Of a stretch of DNA of 64,000 nt, positions 8,326 through 16,189 are shown one piece after another. The notes under the pieces were generated by a model. That model was not told the origin of the DNA and searched no databases. It saw only the letters and a list, made by a program, of their open reading frames with translations. The position numbers and the translations under genes are program-made. The DNA is from Arsukibacterium ikkense (GTDB taxonomy: Bacteria; Pseudomonadota; Gammaproteobacteria; Enterobacterales; Alteromonadaceae): assembly GCF_000987775.1 (NCBI RefSeq), contig NZ_LAHO01000010.1, positions 62,001 through 126,000 of the forward strand, in the 5' to 3' direction. Numbering within the stretch: the first letter of the stretch is position 1; each line of letters begins with the position of its first letter.

Positions 8326-8398
8326 GTCCGCTTTTGGCACTTAGCCGCTAGGCGGCATAGGTTTACTGGCAGCTACGAGCGATTAGCAGTCATTAATG
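8326..8398. repeat. Accessory-block intergenic repeat, copy 3
   Basis: It starts GTCCGCTTTTGGCACTTAGC, then a GCCGCTAGGCGGC palindrome (8345-8357), GGCAGCTACGAGCGA and CAGTCATTAATG. It is almost identical at both ends to the copy at 9930 and differs in the middle. It lies between the second and third accessory packets. Confidence 0.6.
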
Positions 8399-8466
8399 CA
8401 CGGAGCTCAGCCGAATACTGAGTTTCCGCGACCAACTGGAGTGTTGCAAAAAGGTTTTGTGGTGCT

Positions 8467-9216
8467 TCATTCACACGTCTCCTTGCTCACTGTTAAGAAT
8501 TGCTCACCATCAATGAATCTATACACATATCTCAATTCACCACCTAATCCGATAAAAGCGCCGACAGGATTTCCTCTAGAACACATATTGTCTACAGATT
8601 TTCTCATTGCTGCTTCGAAGTCGGATAGCTTCAAACCACGTGAAGCGTATAAATTTTCAATATACGTCCTATCGAAATGCAACTGAGCCACTAATTGGAT
8701 AACGTTTTTAATAGCTATTATGGATTCCAACGACATATTCTGATTTAGTTGCATTGGCAGACTTGGAGCCATTTCGTTTGCTAAGTTTCTGGCGTATTCG
8801 CATACATCTGTCTTCGTATATTTACTTAGGCACTCCTCATGTAGTGGCACACTAAATTGACATGATCCTCTGTAATCTACCGAATAATTAGGTTTGTCTA
8901 CACTAAAGACGAATTCCATAGTTTTTTTGTTGAGACTGAGGGTATACCAAGATTCGATGTAGGTGTCTGATGTTTTATCGTAACTCATGGTCATGGAGGC
9001 GTCATTGCTGGTATTGGTGAAACCCAGCTCATTATCATGAATTTTGATAATATAGATATCTCCATCTACCGAACCATTTGATACGCCAAAATTTTCAGAT
9101 TCATACTCGCTTATTCCTGAAAGCTCACTGACTGTACATTTGTACATTTGATATCTATCTGAGCCAAAAGATGAGCTTGTTAGTGAAAATAACATAAGGA
9201 AAATCATTGTTCTCAT
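8467..9216 (-). CDS. Secreted protein of unknown function
   Basis: A 249-residue protein with a clear signal peptide (MRTMIFLMLFSLTSSSFGS, cleavage near residue 19). The first ~110 residues after it are beta-rich (YIIKIHDNELGF, YTLSLNKKTMEFVF), and the second half is helical with several cysteines that could form disulfides. No catalytic motif was recognised. AGAGG lies six bases before the ATG. The membrane protein gene at 9313-9657 lies 96 bp upstream on the same strand, and the two could form one packet between repeat copies. AT-rich codon use suggests recent acquisition. Confidence 0.6.
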   Translation of the reverse strand: MRTMIFLMLFSLTSSSFGSDRYQMYKCTVSELSGISEYESENFGVSNGSVDGDIYIIKIHDNELGFTNTSNDASMTMSYDKTSDTYIESWYTLSLNKKTMEFVFSVDKPNYSVDYRGSCQFSVPLHEECLSKYTKTDVCEYARNLANEMAPSLPMQLNQNMSLESIIAIKNVIQLVAQLHFDRTYIENLYASRGLKLSDFEAAMRKSVDNMCSRGNPVGAFIGLGGELRYVYRFIDGEQFLTVSKETCE

Positions 9217-9312
9217 TTTGAACCTCTTTTTATGCTAACACTGGAAGTAGTGGCGAGAGATAGCGAGATCAGCACTAAAGATAAGGTACGAGGCTGACTT
9301 ACCTTGCCAGCA

Positions 9313-9657
9313 TTAAGTGACTGAATATATAGCAATTACTAAGCCAATGTTAATAAATATAGTTAGGGCACTAAAAAGGTAATTAACACCCGGGATTTGT
9401 AGTAGACCTGAAACAAAAGCCCCACCAAAAACAGCCAAAATAAAGTATAAACCCTCTAAAAAGCCATTTCCGTAATCTGAACTTACAAAGTATGCCGCTG
9501 GAAGAATGCACAACCAACCACCAAATACACCTAGTTCTGACATTAACCCCACAGTTTTATTGGAATAATGGCACCCCACAAATCGTTTGGCTTGTTTTTC
9601 AACGAGAGAGTTTGTTCCTATAAAATACCCCATGAGGATTCCGAGAAAATATACCAT
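9313..9657 (-). CDS. Small multi-pass membrane protein, unknown
   Basis: A 114-residue protein with about four hydrophobic segments: MVYFLGILMGYFIG, a second near GVFGGWLCILPAAYFV, a third near GLYFILAVFGGAFVSGLL and a fourth at the C-terminus, YLFSALTIFINIGLVIAI. GGAG lies six bases before the ATG, supporting the start. It shares a packet with the secreted protein at 8467. No family was recognised. Confidence 0.6.
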   Translation of the reverse strand: MVYFLGILMGYFIGTNSLVEKQAKRFVGCHYSNKTVGLMSELGVFGGWLCILPAAYFVSSDYGNGFLEGLYFILAVFGGAFVSGLLQIPGVNYLFSALTIFINIGLVIAIYSVT

Positions 9658-10110
9658 TTACAACTCCGATGTTTGTTCTTATCCATAAAACGTAGACACT
9701 CGGTTATACGAATTTGCGCACAAACTCATCCGGATAAATCTGTCTTTGTAAATTTAATGTACAAAACACTATACCGTATCTTTAAAATTTACAACAATTT
9801 ATAGGTACAGCTAATATTTGAGTAAGCTGCAAATAAAGACTATCACGTCTAACATGCGCCAAGGGCATCCAGACATGAACTGGATTGATAAAATCAGGGC
9901 GCTTGTAATTTGGCTAAAGGTGTATGCATGTCCGCTTTTGGCACTCAACGGCTTGTCAGTTAACCGGCAGCAAGGAGCGAATTGCCGACATTAGCGTGTG
10001 ATTTTATTTGCTTTCTTCGAATGATCTTGGGAATCTAAGAATGTAAATTCTAATGCATCCCTTTTGGGTTAGTGCGATGACACCTCACCCAAAAAATGGA
10101 AGGTACTGAT
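9658..10110. other. 453-bp gene-free stretch with one repeat copy
   Basis: No supportable gene. It is AT-rich up to about 9840, then more mixed. A 40-codon frame at 9853 runs into the repeat and looks like noise. The segment holds the repeat copy at 9930-9996 and should contain the promoter of the HEPN gene that starts at 10111, but no box was convincing. Confidence 0.5.
9930..9996. repeat. Accessory-block intergenic repeat, copy 4
   Basis: It begins GTCCGCTTTTGGCACTCAAC, followed by GGCAGCAAGGAGCGAATTGC and CGACATTAGCG. The first 15 bases are identical to the copy at 8326, and GGCAG....GAGCGA and CATTA are shared. It lies upstream of the HEPN gene. Confidence 0.6.
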
Positions 10111-11160
10111 ATGTATTTGAAGACAACAGCGGTCGTTGAAGATATTAAATTGAGCGCCCGTTCGACTGGAGGAAACCATAAGCGATCGGTATCTTTTCCA
10201 TTTGGAGATGTCGAAATAGAGTTCTTTGATGTGCGTGACAATTATAGTGATGGGTGTAGGGGAAGCTTTAAACTTACCTATATCAAAGAGGTGTTGGTCT
10301 CTGAACAATTAAAGAAACTAGTTGATGCATATTGTTCTGGTAAAAAACCAAAATCAAACAGTAATTCTAGAGCAATTTCAGTATGTGATTTAACTAACCA
10401 CGACGGCCCAGAGCTTCCTTTATCAATGTACCCTAAGCAACTTGAACAATTCTTAAAGGATGAGGTATACCAAGCTTCCAATAGACTCAAAACCTTCATT
10501 TCCACATTAAGGTGGAGGTTTAACATAGACTCAAAATTGAAACCTTGGTCAAAGATTAACTCTCTATGCTCAGGCGATGGCAAATCTAACTGGAGGATAA
10601 TTAGCCCCCTTGAAACTCATATTCGATACGCTGGGGACAACGTAATTCCGATTGATTTGGCGACAGCCGAAGATACTCTAGAGTTATCTGTAGCTGAAGA
10701 CGGAGAGCCGACTGGGCATGAGCTATTAAGGGAAGCAAAAGAAGTATCAAATATTAGTGTAAGGGCTTCTTTAATCATGGCAATTGCTTCTGTTGAAGTG
10801 AGATTAAAAGACCTTATTAGCTCACGCTCTCCGAGCAGTGAATGGCTAATCAAGTCTATACCGAGTCCTCCGGTTGTGAAAATAGTTGCCAGATACTTGC
10901 CGGAGTTATTTGATGAATATAAGAGTGAAATAGAAGCTTTTAAAAAAACAAAACACTTTAAATTAATTGATAAACAAATTGAGAAAAGAAATGAAACCTC
11001 TCATTTAGGTGCTGAAGGCCCAAAAGATATGCTGATATATGAACTATTGGAGTCTGTAAAACAATTTCTTTGGTTTTGTGATTATTTATCAGGGTTTCAT
11101 TGGGCTAGAGAATTCTTTGACCAAGAAACTGAAAGCTGTTTTTCAATATCTAAAGAATAA
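10111..11160 (+). CDS. HEPN-domain protein, possible defence RNase
   Basis: A 349-residue protein. The N-terminal half is beta-rich (FGDVEIEFFDVRD, GSFKLTYIKEV). The C-terminal ~150 residues are helical, with RASLIMAIASVEVRLKDLI and then RNETSH at about residue 303. This is an exact RNxxxH signature of HEPN domains, which are commonly metal-independent RNases in toxin and abortive-infection systems. The domain arrangement resembles ApeA-type anti-phage proteins; that role is inference. GGAAGG seven bases before the ATG at 10111 supports this start over one five codons earlier. It is the only plus-strand gene of the accessory block and has a repeat copy on each side. Confidence 0.65.
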   Translation: MYLKTTAVVEDIKLSARSTGGNHKRSVSFPFGDVEIEFFDVRDNYSDGCRGSFKLTYIKEVLVSEQLKKLVDAYCSGKKPKSNSNSRAISVCDLTNHDGPELPLSMYPKQLEQFLKDEVYQASNRLKTFISTLRWRFNIDSKLKPWSKINSLCSGDGKSNWRIISPLETHIRYAGDNVIPIDLATAEDTLELSVAEDGEPTGHELLREAKEVSNISVRASLIMAIASVEVRLKDLISSRSPSSEWLIKSIPSPPVVKIVARYLPELFDEYKSEIEAFKKTKHFKLIDKQIEKRNETSHLGAEGPKDMLIYELLESVKQFLWFCDYLSGFHWAREFFDQETESCFSISKE

Positions 11161-11191
11161 CTCATCAGAGGGAGAAACGGCTATATCCAGA

Positions 11192-11220
11192 GACCGCTAT
11201 TGGCACAAAGCAGCCGTAAC
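11192..11220. repeat. Accessory-block repeat, short copy at the right border
   Basis: GACCGCTATTGGCACAAAGC followed by AGCCGTAAC, a partial relative of the TCCGCTTTTGGCAC element, 31 bases past the HEPN stop codon. It marks the right end of the AT-rich block. Confidence 0.45.
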
Positions 11221-11306
11221 GCCAATGTATTTCTGCCACAGGGCAAGCCGCAGATTGCTTTAGCAGCGCACTAATTGTTGTTTTACCCCTGGCATTATTT
11301 TGCTAC

Positions 11307-11606
11307 CTATATTTTTACCGGGTTGGCGGCGCCCTCACCTACCACCGTATGCCAGGGTTTCACCTGCCAGCTTTTTACCAGGCCGTTTACTACGTATGGG
11401 TCTGCCTTGGCAAACGCTGCTGGAATGTCGGCACTGTCGCAACAAAACAGCAGCAGTGCGCTGTCTGCCGGTTCACCTGTGGCGCCACCGAGTAACAACT
11501 CGCCACGTTCAGCAGCCTGCCAGGCCAATACCAGATGAGCCGAGCGAAATTCAGCGCGGCGCAGCAGATAATCGGGTGCGGTTTCGTATATCAGTAAATA
11601 GTGCAT
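11307..11606 (-). CDS. YciI family protein
   Basis: A 99-residue protein of the YciI/ferredoxin-like alpha-beta fold: it starts MHYLLIYETAPDYL, continues HLVLAWQAAERGELLLGGAT and DSALLLF, and ends with FAKADPYVVNGLV, the conserved DPY segment. YciI proteins are small dimeric proteins whose chemistry is mostly undefined. The chosen ATG gives the standard YciI N-terminus. It begins 5 bp after the stop of the NTF2-like gene, so the two are likely co-transcribed. Confidence 0.85.
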   Translation of the reverse strand: MHYLLIYETAPDYLLRRAEFRSAHLVLAWQAAERGELLLGGATGEPADSALLLFCCDSADIPAAFAKADPYVVNGLVKSWQVKPWHTVVGEGAANPVKI

Positions 11607-11611
11607 CAGCA

Positions 11612-12055
11612 TTACTCTGCTTTTTTGGTCGCCTGCCAGTTTACTGCCTGCCAATGGCCATTTTTACGGATAAAAGTGCCGCTGTTTAAAAAGCGCAGGG
11701 TTTCGGTAGCTGATTTTCCTACCAGGGTAAAAGCAATAACAGCGGTGTCGCCGTATTGCAGAATTTGCACATCTTCACTGCTGTAGCGCATGCCTATGTC
11801 ATCGGGTTTCAGTTCGCCGCGGCTGGTTACTGATTGCATTAAAAACGCTTTATCAAAACGGGTGCCAGCGGAGCTGGTGTAAATAAGCTCGTCAGCCCAG
11901 TATTTATTATGAATAGCCGGGTCGTTGCGGGTGGCACCGTCTAAAAACTCGGCCAGTAAGGCAGTAAGTTCAGCTTTATCATCGGCGATGACAGAGGTTG
12001 AGGTCAGTAATGCGGGTATCAGTACTAGCGTAACAAGCAATAAGCTATTTCTCAT
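11612..12055 (-). CDS. Exported NTF2-like / DUF4440 protein
   Basis: A 147-residue protein with a signal peptide (MRNSLLLVTLVLIPALLTS, cleavage after VIA). The mature part has the NTF2-like cone pattern: a helix with LLAEFLDGATRNDPA, then YWADELIYTSSAGT, a strand with YGDTAVIAFTLVG, and C-terminal GHWQAVNWQATK. This matches periplasmic SnoaL/DUF4440-type proteins, which bind small ligands or act as simple enzymes. AGGGAA lies six bases before the ATG. A deleted relative of this gene lies at about 13314-13395, showing that this gene and its Sel1 neighbour were duplicated together. Confidence 0.8.
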   Translation of the reverse strand: MRNSLLLVTLVLIPALLTSTSVIADDKAELTALLAEFLDGATRNDPAIHNKYWADELIYTSSAGTRFDKAFLMQSVTSRGELKPDDIGMRYSSEDVQILQYGDTAVIAFTLVGKSATETLRFLNSGTFIRKNGHWQAVNWQATKKAE

Positions 12056-12202
12056 GGTGGGTTCCCTGTTATATACCCATCATCCTTGAAGCAGCAGGGG
12101 TGTTGGGCATAGCTCTTATTGTGGAAAGTTAAGCTATCACATAATTTGTCATTAAGGTAACCAGGGATACGGGCTTTGAGTCACGACTACACCCTGTGCC
12201 AT

Positions 12203-12229
12203 AGAAAACGCCAGCTCTGATAGCTGGCG
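12203..12229 (-). terminator. Intrinsic terminator of the first Sel1 gene
   Basis: The arms CGCCAGCT (12209-12216) and AGCTGGCG (12222-12229) are perfect complements with a 5-base loop. On the minus strand they are followed by TTTTCT. It is 28 bases past the Sel1 stop. The same stem core recurs at the end of the duplicated gene (13394-13425). Confidence 0.75.
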
Positions 12230-12256
12230 CTTTACACAACAAGATCTATTTCTGAT

Positions 12257-13159
12257 TCATTTTTGGCTGATTAAGGCTTGCCTGACGCTTTTTTCACCAG
12301 GCTGTGGCCTGAATGACAGGCAGGTATTGGTGACATCACAAGAAATCTCGGGAAACTTGGTCATACTGCCGCGAGAATAGAGCCCAGTCCGATTCATCTG
12401 ACTAACAGCATTACTCAACAACGAGGTAGCATTAAAATCCCGGTCAATAATCCGGATAACTTCGACATCATAAGATTGTTGCAGATTTGCTACGAGTGCT
12501 GATTTGTTTGGCTCAGCTGCCAGCATCTCGATAGTATTCCGCAAGTAAGGCCTTGATTGATCATGACCTGACAACACCAAATTTTTAAACAGCTGAGCGG
12601 CACCCTCAATATCTTGCGCAACAAATGCACCATTCTGTTTTAATCTGGCAAGCAAAAACATAGCATCCACTAATCGTTTCTCACTTGCCTGCTCCAATAG
12701 CGTAATGGCGCTGGCAACGTCAGTCGTATCGGCCTGCTGCAGCAGCTGCAGGGCTTTTCTGTATTGCGCTGGTGGATGGTTTAGTTTAACTGCCTCTGAC
12801 AACAGCTTATCAGATTGCTGTGGATCCTGAGCAACAACAAACCCTTCACGATACCACTCAGATAACAGAAATACCGCCATTGGGGAACGATGCTTGGCAG
12901 CTCGTTCCAGGTAACTCAATGCCTTTTTGGGGTCGGCATCCAGCCCGTCCCCGGTGGCATAAATCATACTAAGCAAGGTCATTGCTTCAAAATTGTTATA
13001 ACGAGCCATTTTCTGCAGGCTTCTAATGTCGCGATCACATTGGCCATCAATACAAGCCAAATTGACTGCATCAGGGGTATCCGGCTGAGCGCTCACAGGG
13101 AATAGAGGTGAAACAATGAGTAAGCTTGTAGCAAGTAGTACTTTACTGAAAGATTTCAT
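12257..13159 (-). CDS. Exported Sel1-repeat protein (copy 1)
   Basis: A 300-residue protein with a signal peptide (MKSFSKVLLATSLLIVSPL, cleavage near VSAQ) followed by Sel1-like helical repeats. EAMTLLSMIYATGDGLDADP-KKALSYLERAAKH is a typical unit, followed by PMAVFLLSEWYREGFVVAQD and a third unit near DAMFLLARLKQNGAFV. Sel1 proteins act as periplasmic scaffolds or regulators of partner proteins; the partner is unknown. GAGG lies seven bases before the ATG. It is clearly paralogous to the gene at 13449-14351 along its whole length, including the paired cysteines in ACIDGQC. The copies are well diverged, so the duplication is not recent. Confidence 0.85.
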   Translation of the reverse strand: MKSFSKVLLATSLLIVSPLFPVSAQPDTPDAVNLACIDGQCDRDIRSLQKMARYNNFEAMTLLSMIYATGDGLDADPKKALSYLERAAKHRSPMAVFLLSEWYREGFVVAQDPQQSDKLLSEAVKLNHPPAQYRKALQLLQQADTTDVASAITLLEQASEKRLVDAMFLLARLKQNGAFVAQDIEGAAQLFKNLVLSGHDQSRPYLRNTIEMLAAEPNKSALVANLQQSYDVEVIRIIDRDFNATSLLSNAVSQMNRTGLYSRGSMTKFPEISCDVTNTCLSFRPQPGEKSVRQALISQK

Positions 13160-13313
13160 TTTTAATCCTCAATATTAAGTGTTGTTGTTGTTTTTTAAAC
13201 AGACTAGCGTTCAAATTGTATACTGTCAATATTCAATATGTTTACATTAGTTCCTTTAAAGTACATATCGCCTTGCCTGATATAAGTTAACAAGCCTAAC
13301 CTGAAAATGCATT

Positions 13314-13395
13314 TTACTGATTGCATCAGCCAGGCTTTATCGTCGGCGATGGCAAAGGTTGGGGTAAGTAATGCTGGTGTAGTAAGCAGTAATAA
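13314..13395 (-). pseudogene. Remnant of a duplicated NTF2-like gene
   Basis: On the minus strand it encodes PALLTPTFAIADDKAWLMQSV, which is the signal-peptide end of the 11612-12055 protein (PALLTSTSVIADDKA) joined directly to a later segment (DKAFLMQSV). The intervening 126 bp are missing. The join lies at GCTTTATC, which is present at both edges of the missing segment in the intact gene (11847-11854 and 11973-11980), so the loss fits a deletion between short direct repeats. The C-terminal two thirds are also gone, and the only upstream start in frame is a GTG inside a terminator. Confidence 0.65.
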
Positions 13396-13425
13396 AAACG
13401 CCAGCACTGTTAGCTGGCGTTTTTT
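13394..13425 (-). terminator. Intrinsic terminator of the second Sel1 gene
   Basis: The arms AAAAACGCCAGC (13394-13405) and GCTGGCGTTTTT (13413-13424) form a 12-bp perfect stem with a 7-base loop and T runs on both strands. It lies 24 bases past the Sel1 stop and cuts into the decayed NTF2 copy. Confidence 0.85.
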
Positions 13426-13448
13426 AGCAGCAAATTAAGTTAACTTCG

Positions 13449-14351
13449 TTAAGGTTGACCACTAAGCGTTTGATTAAGGTCTCTGTCACCTCTTTGCGGA
13501 GTAGTCGAATAACAACCAAAGCGACCATCACATTGAACCGTTCTGATCCTGCTTAAACTGCCCCTAGTGTAAAGACCGGTACGTCGCAGTTGCGTGACCA
13601 CATCGGTCAGTACTGTATCAGGTTTAAAATCACGGCCTATCACCTGAATAACTTCTATATCATATGATTGTTGTAAATCTGCCACCAGCTCTGCTGCTTC
13701 AGGTTTAGGGGTCAGCATTGCGATGCTTTCCCGTAAAAAAGGCCGCGACTCTTCATGGCCAGACAACACCAGGTTTTTAAACAGTTGGGCTGCCCCTTCC
13801 AGATCGGTATTAGTGTAGGTACCTTGCTGTTTTAACCTTGCCAGTAGGAACATAGCTTCAACTAAGCGTTTGTCACTTGCGAGTTCCAACAACGCCATGC
13901 CCTCGGCAATGTTGCTCTCATCAACTTGCTGTAATAGTAGTAACGCCTTTTTGTATTGTGCAGGTGGGTGTTTTAATTTCACGGCATCAGCCAACAAGGT
14001 CTCCGCTTGTTGCAGATCCTGAGCGACAACAAATCCTTGCCGATACCACTCTGAAAGCAAAAAGACGGCCATGGGATGCCGATGGCTTGCAGCACGTTCT
14101 AAATAACTCAGCGCCTTTTCAGGATCAGCTTCACGGCCATCGCCCGTGGCATAGACCATACCGAGCAACGTCATGGCTTCAAAACTACCAAAACGCGCCA
14201 TGCGGTGCAGGGTTATAATTTCACTATTGCATTGGCCATCACTGCAAGCCATGTCGACTGAATCAGGAGCATTTGACTGCGCATTGACCGGAAACTGCAT
14301 TAGTGTGACAAACAGGGCTGTCGCTAATAGTAGTCTGCTATTTTTTATCAT
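13449..14351 (-). CDS. Exported Sel1-repeat protein (copy 2)
   Basis: A 300-residue paralogue of the 12257-13159 protein with the same layout: signal peptide ending VNAQ, cysteine pair ACSDGQC, Sel1 units EAMTLLGMVYATGDGREADP and PMAVFLLSEWYRQGFVVAQD, a repeat near EAMFLLARLKQQG, and a C-terminal region with SYDIEVIQVIGRDF. The ATG at 14351 is preferred to the GTG one codon earlier. Identity between the two proteins is high in the repeats and lower at the C-terminus, so they may have separate partners. Its downstream NTF2 gene has decayed, whereas that of copy 1 is intact. Confidence 0.85.
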   Translation of the reverse strand: MIKNSRLLLATALFVTLMQFPVNAQSNAPDSVDMACSDGQCNSEIITLHRMARFGSFEAMTLLGMVYATGDGREADPEKALSYLERAASHRHPMAVFLLSEWYRQGFVVAQDLQQAETLLADAVKLKHPPAQYKKALLLLQQVDESNIAEGMALLELASDKRLVEAMFLLARLKQQGTYTNTDLEGAAQLFKNLVLSGHEESRPFLRESIAMLTPKPEAAELVADLQQSYDIEVIQVIGRDFKPDTVLTDVVTQLRRTGLYTRGSLSRIRTVQCDGRFGCYSTTPQRGDRDLNQTLSGQP

Positions 14352-14515
14352 CACTAGTCCCGATGTGAATATGATTTTATTTTAAACAGACTAGTTCCCA
14401 GAATGCACACTGTCAACATCAAAATATTAACATTTGTTTCTTGCAGCAAACCAAAAGCCAATGCAAGTGATACGCAAGCCCTATTTACATAGCAAAGTAA
14501 ATAACAAAACCTGAT

Positions 14516-14547
14516 GATTAAAAAGACACCGCAGCGTCTTTTTAATC
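14516..14547 (-). terminator. Bidirectional intrinsic terminator
   Basis: The arms GATTAAAAAGAC (14516-14527) and GTCTTTTTAATC (14536-14547) are perfect complements around ACCGCAGC. The GAC..CGCAGC..GTC core is the same as in the terminators at 17786 and 19461, so it is a local terminator family. It ends the S33 peptidase transcript. Confidence 0.8.
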
Positions 14548-14573
14548 ATGGCGGGCTGCATACCCCACCTCAG

Positions 14574-16049
14574 TTAAATGCCAAAATTTGGTAATGGCAG
14601 CGCAATATGGCTAATGTCAGTTTGGCTTTCTGTCAGAAACTGCAGTATTGCAGTTGCCACCTCTGGCGATGCCATTAACAGGTTATGGCCGGCGTTTTCC
14701 ACCACTACCTGACTAAGCCTCGTTAAGCCGGCTACTGCCTCCACTTGCTCTGCCAGATATGTTCTGCCATCCAGGGTACCACTTAGCAATAAAGTGGGTA
14801 CGTCAGAACTAAGTGGCTGGCGAAAGCTTGGCCCCAAATCAAGCTGTGGCATTTGGCCGTGCAGGTGCGGCATGGGAAAGTTTAATACCCCCCCCAGTAA
14901 CGAGCTGGCACTTTGCTGGGTAAACAGCTGCAAGCGGCCATCAGATATGCCCGAGGCAAGATCCATCGCCGTTGGCATAATGCGCATTGTTATCGGTTGG
15001 TTGGAAAAAAAGCCCCGCTTTAACGCAAACTGTAGCATCTCGGTTTCGCCGTGATCCAGGCTGCGGTAAAGCTCCAGCAATAAGGCAACAGAGCGGCTGG
15101 GATCGGCTATCAGCATCGACGATAACAGCTGCAAATGCAGTTTCTGAAATAAGAAATCGGTTTGCTGACCATCGTCCGCAGTCAGTTTTACCAGCAGCGG
15201 TGCCTGCTCGAGTTTTTGCAGTACACTTTTCATCGTTGTGACAATATCAGGGTAACGTGCCTTAAGCGGGGGTTGTTGATCAATTACCCGCTGCAAGGAG
15301 GCAAAATAGGCATCGGTATGCTGTGGCAGCTTTACGGTTTGGTCCAGGCCTTCGGCACTGGCCAGAACAACTTTATCTAGTTGCGAACCAAATAGCTTAA
15401 TACTGGCCAGTGCCAAATGGCTACCGTAAGATATACCCCATAAACTGATTTTTTCTGCCTTTAAGTGCGTGCGCAGATCATTAATATCCAACGCATTCTG
15501 CACAGTAGTATAACCATGGATATCAGCGCCAGCTGCTTGCCAGAATGCGCTGCATTCTGCCAGTGCCTGCTGATGCAGCGCGGTCAAAGTTTGCTCATTC
15601 CATGAGGCGGCGCTATCCATAATCTGACTGGACTGACAGGGAGCTACCTGCTCCGATAAACCGGTACCGCGTTGATCCAGTGCTATCACATCGGCATGCT
15701 GACGCAGTGCCATAAACAGCTCAAAACGTCGTCCTTTAGCGGTAGTAATACCAGAGCCCCCAGGGCCACCGGCCAAATACACTATTGGCGCAGCCGGTTT
15801 ATTATGCAGCGCAGGAAAACGCACATAGTGAATGGTCAGTTGGCGACTGTCGGGGTTGTTTCGGTTTTCCGGTACCTGATAGGAACCGGCATAAGCGTCG
15901 GTACTTTTACCATTGTCTGCAGTAAAGGTCATTGCGGTTTCGTTGTCAGCCGCCAACACCGGCCCGGCAACCAATAAAGTCAGCAGTAACAGGCAACACA
16001 GTTTTAGCAGGTAAAAAGGTACCGCTATTAATTTTTTTATCAATAACAT
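14574..16049 (-). CDS. Secreted S33-family alpha/beta hydrolase (aminopeptidase-like)
   Basis: A 491-residue exported hydrolase. The signal peptide is MLLIKKLIAVPFYLLK plus a long hydrophobic run ending VLAA. The S33 pattern follows: an oxyanion-hole GGPGGSG, DQRGTGLS, the nucleophile in GISYGSHLA, a large helical insert, the acid in LLLSGTLDGRT and the His in VENAGHNLL. Its length and order fit tripeptidyl or prolyl aminopeptidases of the SlpD/SlpE type that trim peptides in the periplasm. The frame extends 45 codons upstream, but the ATG at 16049 follows GGAG and begins the signal peptide. It is divergent from a LytTR membrane regulator that probably influences it. Confidence 0.88.
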   Translation of the reverse strand: MLLIKKLIAVPFYLLKLCCLLLLTLLVAGPVLAADNETAMTFTADNGKSTDAYAGSYQVPENRNNPDSRQLTIHYVRFPALHNKPAAPIVYLAGGPGGSGITTAKGRRFELFMALRQHADVIALDQRGTGLSEQVAPCQSSQIMDSAASWNEQTLTALHQQALAECSAFWQAAGADIHGYTTVQNALDINDLRTHLKAEKISLWGISYGSHLALASIKLFGSQLDKVVLASAEGLDQTVKLPQHTDAYFASLQRVIDQQPPLKARYPDIVTTMKSVLQKLEQAPLLVKLTADDGQQTDFLFQKLHLQLLSSMLIADPSRSVALLLELYRSLDHGETEMLQFALKRGFFSNQPITMRIMPTAMDLASGISDGRLQLFTQQSASSLLGGVLNFPMPHLHGQMPQLDLGPSFRQPLSSDVPTLLLSGTLDGRTYLAEQVEAVAGLTRLSQVVVENAGHNLLMASPEVATAILQFLTESQTDISHIALPLPNFGI

Positions 16050-16152
16050 AACATGCTCTCCATGATTAACTTGCTGACAGTACAGCAAAAATAATATCGA
16101 GCAGGCCAGCCCTATTCGCCCGCCGGTATACCATTGCCGGGCAAAACCGGTT

Positions 16153-16183
16153 AGCGGTAGCACATTGTCGATAAGCGGTAGCA
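16153..16183. promoter_or_regulatory. Direct repeats spaced 21 bp, candidate LytTR operator
   Basis: AGCGGTAGCA occurs at 16153-16162 and 16174-16183, perfectly repeated at 21-bp spacing. LytTR domains bind pairs of ~9-10 bp direct repeats separated by about 12 bp, which this matches. The pair lies between the S33 peptidase and the LytTR gene, ending six bases before the LytTR ATG, so it could mediate autoregulation. The assignment is inference from spacing and position. Confidence 0.6.
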
Positions 16184-16189
16184 AAGATT

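Noticed and set aside
9853..9996. A short plus-strand ORF upstream of the HEPN gene
   Set aside because: It runs through the repeat element and shows no homology signal or ribosome binding site.
5485..11220. Repeats as integron attC sites
   Set aside because: Convincing RYYYAAC/GTTRRRY core pairs could not be placed in the copies, one gene is in the opposite orientation, and no integrase or attI is in the window. I keep them as an unnamed repeat family.
13204..13407. A 67-residue ORF as a functional gene
   Set aside because: It starts with GTG inside a terminator stem, and its coding content is explained by a deleted copy of the NTF2-like gene.
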